Source of the DNA: Bacteroidota bacterium
GTDB taxonomy: Bacteria; Bacteroidota; Bacteroidia; Flavobacteriales_D; Crocinitomicaceae
Length of the DNA stretch: 64,000 nucleotides
Direction of reading: 5' to 3'
Assembly (NCBI GenBank): GCA_016866255.1
Contig: VGMY01000002.1
Location: 124,001-188,000 of the forward strand
This document shows positions 60,201 to 64,000 of the stretch, in pieces (positions within the stretch are counted from its first letter, which is position 1; each line of letters opens with the position of its first letter). The notes beneath the pieces were generated by a model. That model saw only the letters and a program-made list of their open reading frames with translations, searched no databases and had not been told where the DNA came from. The position numbers and the translations under genes are program-made.

Positions 60201-61232
60201 TTACAGTTTACCAATACTTTTGATGGCAAGAATTGCCTTTTCAAGCGCTTCATCATCGATGTTAAGGTGTGTAACGAAACGGAGCATTCCCGGGCCAAAA
60301 GCAATGCAAGCAATTCCGAGGTCCATCAACTGTTGTTGAACTAGGTCCCTTTGATCTTCCTTATGGAGAACGGCAACCACGATATTCGTCTCTACCGGAA
60401 AGATTTCCTGCACCCAGGATTGCATTACAAGGGTTTCACCGAGCAGTTTCGCCCTCCTGTGGTCTTCGTGCAGGCGACTTATATTATTTTCCAATGCGTA
60501 AATGCCTGCTGCCGCTAATATTCCTGCCTGACGCATACCTCCGCCAAGGACTTTTCGAAATCTTCTTGCCTTTTCTATAAAAGATTCGGTTCCGAGAAGG
60601 AGAGATCCTACCGGGGCGCCAAGGCCCTTGGAAAGACAAAGCGAAATGGAATCAAACATTTGTCCGTAGGTCTTGGTATTCATGCCATTTACCGCCAAAG
60701 CATTGAAAATTCGAGCACCATCGAGGTGGAGGGGTAGCCCTTTGGTTGCACAAAATTTCTGAATATCACGGAGGTCTTCTATTTTGTAAACGGCCCCACC
60801 TCCTCGGTTAGCGGTGTCTTCTACCGAGACGAGTTGGGTCAGCGGCAGATGAACATCTTTCGGATTGTTTAAGCACGACTCCAATTGGTTGGGTAGAATT
60901 CTTCCGAGATTTCCTTGAACCAATTTCATAGAGCATTGGCTGTTTCGGGCTATTCCGCCTCCTTCGTATTTATAGATGTGGCTTTCAGCATGGCAAATCA
61001 CTTCTCCACCGGGGCTCGTGTGTGCCATTATCGCAATTTGATTCGTTTGGGTTCCAGAGGCACAAAAAAGAGCTGACTCTTTTCCAAAAAGGTCCGCTGC
61101 ATAAGCCTCCAAAGCATTTACGGTCGGATCTTCTTGAAAAACATCGTCTCCCAAGGGAGCATCCATCATGGCTTTTAACATCGATGGGGTAGGTAGGGTA
61201 ACGGTGTCGCTGCGAAAGTCTGCGTTTTTCAT
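60201..61232 (-). CDS. ltaE: Threonine aldolase family PLP enzyme
   Basis: 343-residue fold-type I PLP enzyme: FRSDTVTLPTPSML at the N-terminus, GSGTQTNQIA-type segment FCASGTQTNQIAIMAH, HAESHIYKYEGGG, LDGARIFNAL, and the PLP lysine in SLCLSKGLGAPVGSLL. Cleaves L-(allo)threonine to glycine and acetaldehyde. Divergent from the TSUP permease across a 25-bp gap. Confidence 0.93.
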   Translation of the reverse strand: MKNADFRSDTVTLPTPSMLKAMMDAPLGDDVFQEDPTVNALEAYAADLFGKESALFCASGTQTNQIAIMAHTSPGGEVICHAESHIYKYEGGGIARNSQCSMKLVQGNLGRILPNQLESCLNNPKDVHLPLTQLVSVEDTANRGGGAVYKIEDLRDIQKFCATKGLPLHLDGARIFNALAVNGMNTKTYGQMFDSISLCLSKGLGAPVGSLLLGTESFIEKARRFRKVLGGGMRQAGILAAAGIYALENNISRLHEDHRRAKLLGETLVMQSWVQEIFPVETNIVVAVLHKEDQRDLVQQQLMDLGIACIAFGPGMLRFVTHLNIDDEALEKAILAIKSIGKL

Positions 61233-61240
61233 TAGTTTTG
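61233..61240 (+). promoter_or_regulatory. -7 box before the TSUP permease gene
   Basis: TAGTTTTG, exact TAnnTTTG, 17 nt before the ATG at 61258. It begins immediately next to the ltaE start codon. Confidence 0.5.
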
Positions 61241-61249
61241 TTTAGAGTG

Positions 61250-61257
61250 TAAAAGTA
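61250..61257 (-). promoter_or_regulatory. Probable -7 box before ltaE
   Basis: TACTTTTA on the minus strand, 7 of 8 to TAnnTTTG, 17 nt before the ltaE ATG; it faces the plus-strand box at 61233-61240. Confidence 0.35.
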
Positions 61258-62022
61258 ATGGATTGGTTGATTCCTTTGGTGGCTTTTTTGGCATCTTTGC
61301 TCACCTTTTTTTCGGGATTTGGGCTCGGAACGCTATTGATGGCGGCAATGCTTTTTTATTTTCCTCCGGAATTGGCTATTGCGTTTACTGCTTTGGTTCA
61401 TTTTGCCAACAGTTCTTTCAAGGTGCTTCTTAACCGCAACGTGGACTGGAAAATTGTCGGAGTTTTTGGTATTAGCGCTTTTGTTGCTGCCCTTTTCGGT
61501 TCATGGGTTTTGAATGCGATGAGTTCGATGAACGCAGAAGTTTATGATTTTTCTCAAACGTTCGATTTTCTACATCCGGTTAAATTAACTTCTTGTGTAA
61601 TTGGAATACTGCTGCTGGTTTTCGCGTACATGGAATGGAAGTTTAAGCAGGCCACTTTAACGGTTCCTTTATGGTTAGGCGGATTGTTTTCCGGCTTTTT
61701 TGGAGGTTTGAGCGGTCATCAGGGTGCGCTTCGGAGTGCTTTTTTGGCGAATCGGATGAAGGAAGTTTCAGGCTGGGTGGCTACCTCGGCCATGATTGCT
61801 TGGTTCACCGATTTGGGCCGTTTATCCATTTACGCTTTAGCAATGGACGGGACTTCGCTGGATTGGGGCTTGCTTGCTATCACATGCTTGGCGGCTCTTG
61901 TTGCCGTTTTAATCGGATCCTATGCCTTAAAAAAAGTCACCTTGAAATGGGTGCAAACCTATGTGGCCATTGGCCTATTCCTTTTAGGTTTTTCCATGCT
62001 TCTTGGAATGATTCAAGGTTAA
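61258..62022 (+). CDS. TSUP family (TauE/SafE) permease
   Basis: 254 residues, about eight membrane helices in two halves: FFSGFGLGTLLMAAMLFYFPPELAIAFTALVHFANS at the first half and SGFFGGLSGHQGALRSAFLANRM at the second, the inverted-repeat signature of the TSUP family (sulfite/sulfonate or other anion export). Substrate unknown. Ends 4 bp from the convergent 78-aa gene. Confidence 0.88.
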   Translation: MDWLIPLVAFLASLLTFFSGFGLGTLLMAAMLFYFPPELAIAFTALVHFANSSFKVLLNRNVDWKIVGVFGISAFVAALFGSWVLNAMSSMNAEVYDFSQTFDFLHPVKLTSCVIGILLLVFAYMEWKFKQATLTVPLWLGGLFSGFFGGLSGHQGALRSAFLANRMKEVSGWVATSAMIAWFTDLGRLSIYALAMDGTSLDWGLLAITCLAALVAVLIGSYALKKVTLKWVQTYVAIGLFLLGFSMLLGMIQG

Positions 62023-62026
62023 GACC

Positions 62027-62263
62027 TTAACTTCGGTTTAACTTTTTTGGCTGATTCTGGGCTAAATCATGGTGCATTGTTGTAATGGAAACCACAAATC
62101 TCCCCATGTGTTTAGTCATTCCGAATACTACTTTTTCTTTGTCGCTTGCTATGAATTTCGGGTTAAATTTCATCCTATCTGGGTGCATTAATTGAATCCA
62201 ACGATAAAAGATGGAGGCTATTGCCTCTTGGTGCAGTGGATCGCTCATTCTTTCATGGCTCAT
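62027..62263 (-). CDS. Hypothetical protein, 78 aa
   Basis: No family recognised. Basic, soluble protein with 8 methionines in 78 residues (MSHERMSDPLHQEAIASIFY..., KHMGRFVVSITTMHHDLAQ). Its start overlaps the MORN gene's stop by 4 bp (ATGA), so translational coupling supports it being real. ATG at 62263 is the first in frame. Confidence 0.65.
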   Translation of the reverse strand: MSHERMSDPLHQEAIASIFYRWIQLMHPDRMKFNPKFIASDKEKVVFGMTKHMGRFVVSITTMHHDLAQNQPKKLNRS

Positions 62264-63285
62264 TCTTTTTCTTTTTTCCGGCGTTCCTTTTTGCGTTTCT
62301 TCTGCCGTTTTTTTTCTTCTTTTTTTCCGATGTTTTCAGGATTGTCATCCTCGTTTTCCAAGGCTGTTTCCGTTTTGGTCTTGTTGATGTCAAAAAGTAC
62401 TTTTTTATCCCCGAACTCATCGATTTCCATCTCGTATTGTCTCACCCCTTTCTTATCGTAGATCGTTTGGTGAATCAGTTTTCCTTTTTCGTTGTTTACG
62501 AGGTGTTCGCCAATTGCGATACCTTTGTCAAAACTTCCTTGCACAAGGATAATACCGTTGTCAGAAAGGCTTTTAAACTCGCCGTTTTTTTGCCCCATCA
62601 ACCAATTTTGTATGCCAATCTCTTTACCGTTGTCTGCGAAATATACCCATTTGCCGTTGTTCTTTCCTTTTTTATACGACAATATGGATTCGACCTTTCC
62701 TTCGGTAGAATACGTAATATGCATTCCGTCTATTAAGCCCTTTACATAATGGGACACCTTCGCAAGTTTTCCATTGGGATAATATTCTCGCTGCTCACCA
62801 TCCGGTACAGCTTCATGATAATTCAAGTAGCGTAAGGTGTCGCCATAACGCGAAAAATTGCAAACTCGACCGTGTAATTTTCCATTAAGGTAATTTTCCT
62901 CTGCCCGCAACTGACCTGTAGAATCATAAAATACTTTTTGTGGCCCATTTTGTATCCCGAGAATGTAGCTTTGAGTGGATTGGAGGCATCCCGAACCGAA
63001 GTACGAATTGTCAATGCCGTTGCGTTTGCCATCGATGCAGGTTAATTCTTCCAAAACATAGCCATTTCGGTTGTAGGTTTGACAGGTCCCGTTGAAGGGC
63101 GTGAAACCGTCTTTTTCGAGCACATAAGTGTTGATTTCTTTATCGTACAGGATTTTATCGGAACAATTAAGGTAAGCCCGCGGTTCCGCTTTTTTGCGAA
63201 CGTTGCCACAAGGGCTTTTTTCTTGAGCGATTGGTGAAATTACCAGCAGACTTATGAGTGAGGAAACGAGAAAAAAACGGTTCAT
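62260..63285 (-). CDS. MORN-repeat (YwqK-like) protein with charged tail
   Basis: 341 residues: signal peptide (MNRFFLVSSLISLLVISPIAQ), then about seven MORN/YwqK-type repeats (residues about 70-270; GKRNGI, GKLHGR, NGKLAKVSHYVKGLIDGM, GKNNGKWVY) of the kind found in bacterial toxin-antitoxin-like YwqK proteins and secreted proteins, then a Lys/Arg/Glu-rich tail of about 30 residues (KEEKKRQKKRKKERR). The tail is low in complexity and strongly basic. Function unknown; probably periplasmic. Overlaps the thioesterase by 4 bp. Confidence 0.78.
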   Translation of the reverse strand: MNRFFLVSSLISLLVISPIAQEKSPCGNVRKKAEPRAYLNCSDKILYDKEINTYVLEKDGFTPFNGTCQTYNRNGYVLEELTCIDGKRNGIDNSYFGSGCLQSTQSYILGIQNGPQKVFYDSTGQLRAEENYLNGKLHGRVCNFSRYGDTLRYLNYHEAVPDGEQREYYPNGKLAKVSHYVKGLIDGMHITYSTEGKVESILSYKKGKNNGKWVYFADNGKEIGIQNWLMGQKNGEFKSLSDNGIILVQGSFDKGIAIGEHLVNNEKGKLIHQTIYDKKGVRQYEMEIDEFGDKKVLFDINKTKTETALENEDDNPENIGKKEEKKRQKKRKKERRKKEKE

Positions 63286-63674
63286 TTCAAATCTTCTAAT
63301 GTCCGTTTGAATTTTTCAGGTAACGTTATGCTCGCTTTGCGCAAGTGATCAAAACAAACTAGTTTACTTTTTCCCATACAGTGGATTTTATCGTTCACAG
63401 AAAGCTGGTATTCGAGGGAAAAACTTTTGTTGCCTATTTTGGTTACATGGAGGGAAATTTTTGCTCGATCATTCAGGAGAAGAGGTTTTAAATACTGAGC
63501 ATAATTTTCAACCAACATGATCCCTGTTCGGTTCCAGTCCCAATCGTCTCCGAGCAGTTGTGAAAAATAATAAAGCCGAGCGGATTCAAAATACTGGAAG
63601 TAGGCAGCATTGTGGACATGCCCAAAAGCGTCAATATCGCTGAATCGAATATCTACCGGGTGAGGACTAATCAT
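63282..63674 (-). CDS. Acyl-CoA thioesterase, 4-hydroxybenzoyl-CoA type
   Basis: 130-residue hot-dog-fold thioesterase (YbgC/4HBT family): RFSDIDAFGHVHNAAYFQYFESAR at residues about 10-33 carries the conserved D-x-G/F-H-V-N-N-like catalytic segment. Hydrolyses acyl-CoA; substrate unknown. Overlaps the sugar-nucleotide enzyme's end by 8 bp and the MORN gene by 4 bp. Confidence 0.88.
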   Translation of the reverse strand: MISPHPVDIRFSDIDAFGHVHNAAYFQYFESARLYYFSQLLGDDWDWNRTGIMLVENYAQYLKPLLLNDRAKISLHVTKIGNKSFSLEYQLSVNDKIHCMGKSKLVCFDHLRKASITLPEKFKRTLEDLK

Positions 63675-64000
63675 GGTTGAGGTTTTTGATGTAGGAATTG
63701 GTACTTACGAACTCAGGAACCAATCTTTTCATAATGGCAACTTTTTGGGAAAGGGATTGACGGGAATCGAGCAATGCCTCCAAATCTTTCATGAATGCCA
63801 AATCATTTTCACGCGTTTTAGCAATCAAAATTTTGGGATGGTGGGTACTTAGCGAAGTTTCTTCGTCAGCTAACAGTTCCTCGTAAAGCTTTTCGCCAGG
63901 TCGAAGTCCCGTCATCTTAATGGAAATGTCCTGATTGGGCTCCAACCCGTGCAGTCGAATCATTTTCTCTGCCAAATCAAGAATTTTCACCGAATTGCCC
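63667..64000 (-). CDS. CapD/FlaA1-type polysaccharide biosynthesis protein, C-terminal part (5' end beyond window)
   Basis: The frame continues off the right edge, so only the C-terminal 111 or so residues are visible. They contain VKILDLAEKMIRLHG and the GLRPGEKLYEELLADEET segment, typical of the end of UDP-GlcNAc 4,6-dehydratase/CapD proteins (usually 600+ residues with four membrane helices). The role is nucleotide-sugar modification for capsule or O-antigen. Apparent starts inside the visible part (such as GTG at 63990) are not real starts. Confidence 0.88.
   Translation of the reverse strand, partial: GNSVKILDLAEKMIRLHGLEPNQDISIKMTGLRPGEKLYEELLADEETSLSTHHPKILIAKTRENDLAFMKDLEALLDSRQSLSQKVAIMKRLVPEFVSTNSYIKNLNHD

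Noticed and set aside
1-64000. Phage, insertion sequence, restriction or defence genes
   Set aside because: No integrase, transposase, methylase or toxin-like family could be recognised among the products; genes are core or envelope-related.

Overview
The window is a gene-dense stretch of a Bacteroidota chromosome, most likely from the order Flavobacteriales (possibly near Crocinitomicaceae; the family is inference). The evidence is a fused LpxC/FabZ, the L28-L33-DUF4295 ribosomal cluster, DUF4494, DUF5683, WbqC and DUF4230 genes, SusC/Cir-type TonB receptors, type IX secretion (T9SS) cargo, PorE-like TPR/WD40/OmpA proteins, a very large signal peptidase I, and promoters of the Bacteroidota type (TAnnTTTG at -7) with few Shine-Dalgarno sequences. 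I see no phage, insertion sequence, CRISPR array or rRNA. There is one tRNA gene (Lys, anticodon TTT).

Layout. 1-3.1 kb (+): cytidine deaminase, then DUF4494-pdxH-M16 peptidase. 3.1-11 kb (-): small unknown gene, two DUF4230 genes behind a 60-codon gene, yggS-DUF1015, a TonB receptor, ftsY, and DUF4295-rpmG-rpmB ending in a clear terminator. 11.1-17 kb (-): tightly overlapping lpxD-lpxC/fabZ-lpxA-rlmD-cinA (lipid A synthesis plus housekeeping). 17.1-18.1 kb: trxA and a membrane-anchored unknown. 18.2-27.9 kb (-): a surface-polysaccharide operon (GT4 glycosyltransferase, Wza, Wzc, RmlC, WecA-like transferase, lytic transglycosylase) with uvrA at its end. 27.9-34.9 kb: dacB, ddl, a PlsC-type acyltransferase, ung, hemE and an OmpA protein. 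34.9-38.9 kb (-): queE, a PorE-like protein, a UbiA prenyltransferase and maf. 39-43.8 kb (+): T9SS cargo with a TonB receptor, then rpsP (with a long repeat tail) and rimM. 43.8-47.8 kb: GH3 lipoprotein, secreted CotH-type protein, small unknown. 47.8-50.8 kb: rimO, a truncated secreted-protein gene running into six 110-bp tandem repeats, tRNA-Lys, aroK. 50.8-57.2 kb (-): outer-membrane protein, possible gene fragment, then the operon parA-parB-DUF5683-dapB-lepB-wbqC. 57.2-64 kb: FHA protein, rplS, second PorE-like protein, ltaE, TSUP permease, MORN-repeat protein, thioesterase, and the 3' end of a CapD/FlaA1-type sugar-nucleotide dehydratase gene cut by the window edge.

Most genes are core and conserved, and many serve the cell envelope: lipid A, peptidoglycan precursors and turnover, capsule/exopolysaccharide, signal peptide removal and T9SS.

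The most unusual items are: (1) the 110-bp x 6 hairpin-rich array between a broken T9SS-type gene and tRNA-Lys; (2) a recurring arrangement in which an exact TAnnTTTG box lies only 4-6 nt before the ATG, implying leaderless or nearly leaderless mRNAs for several housekeeping operons; (3) a 17-copy hexapeptide tail on ribosomal protein S16 encoded by almost uniform 18-bp repeats; and (4) a tandem-repeat tyrosine tail on the Wzc kinase. I did not find a clearly new defence or mobile system.
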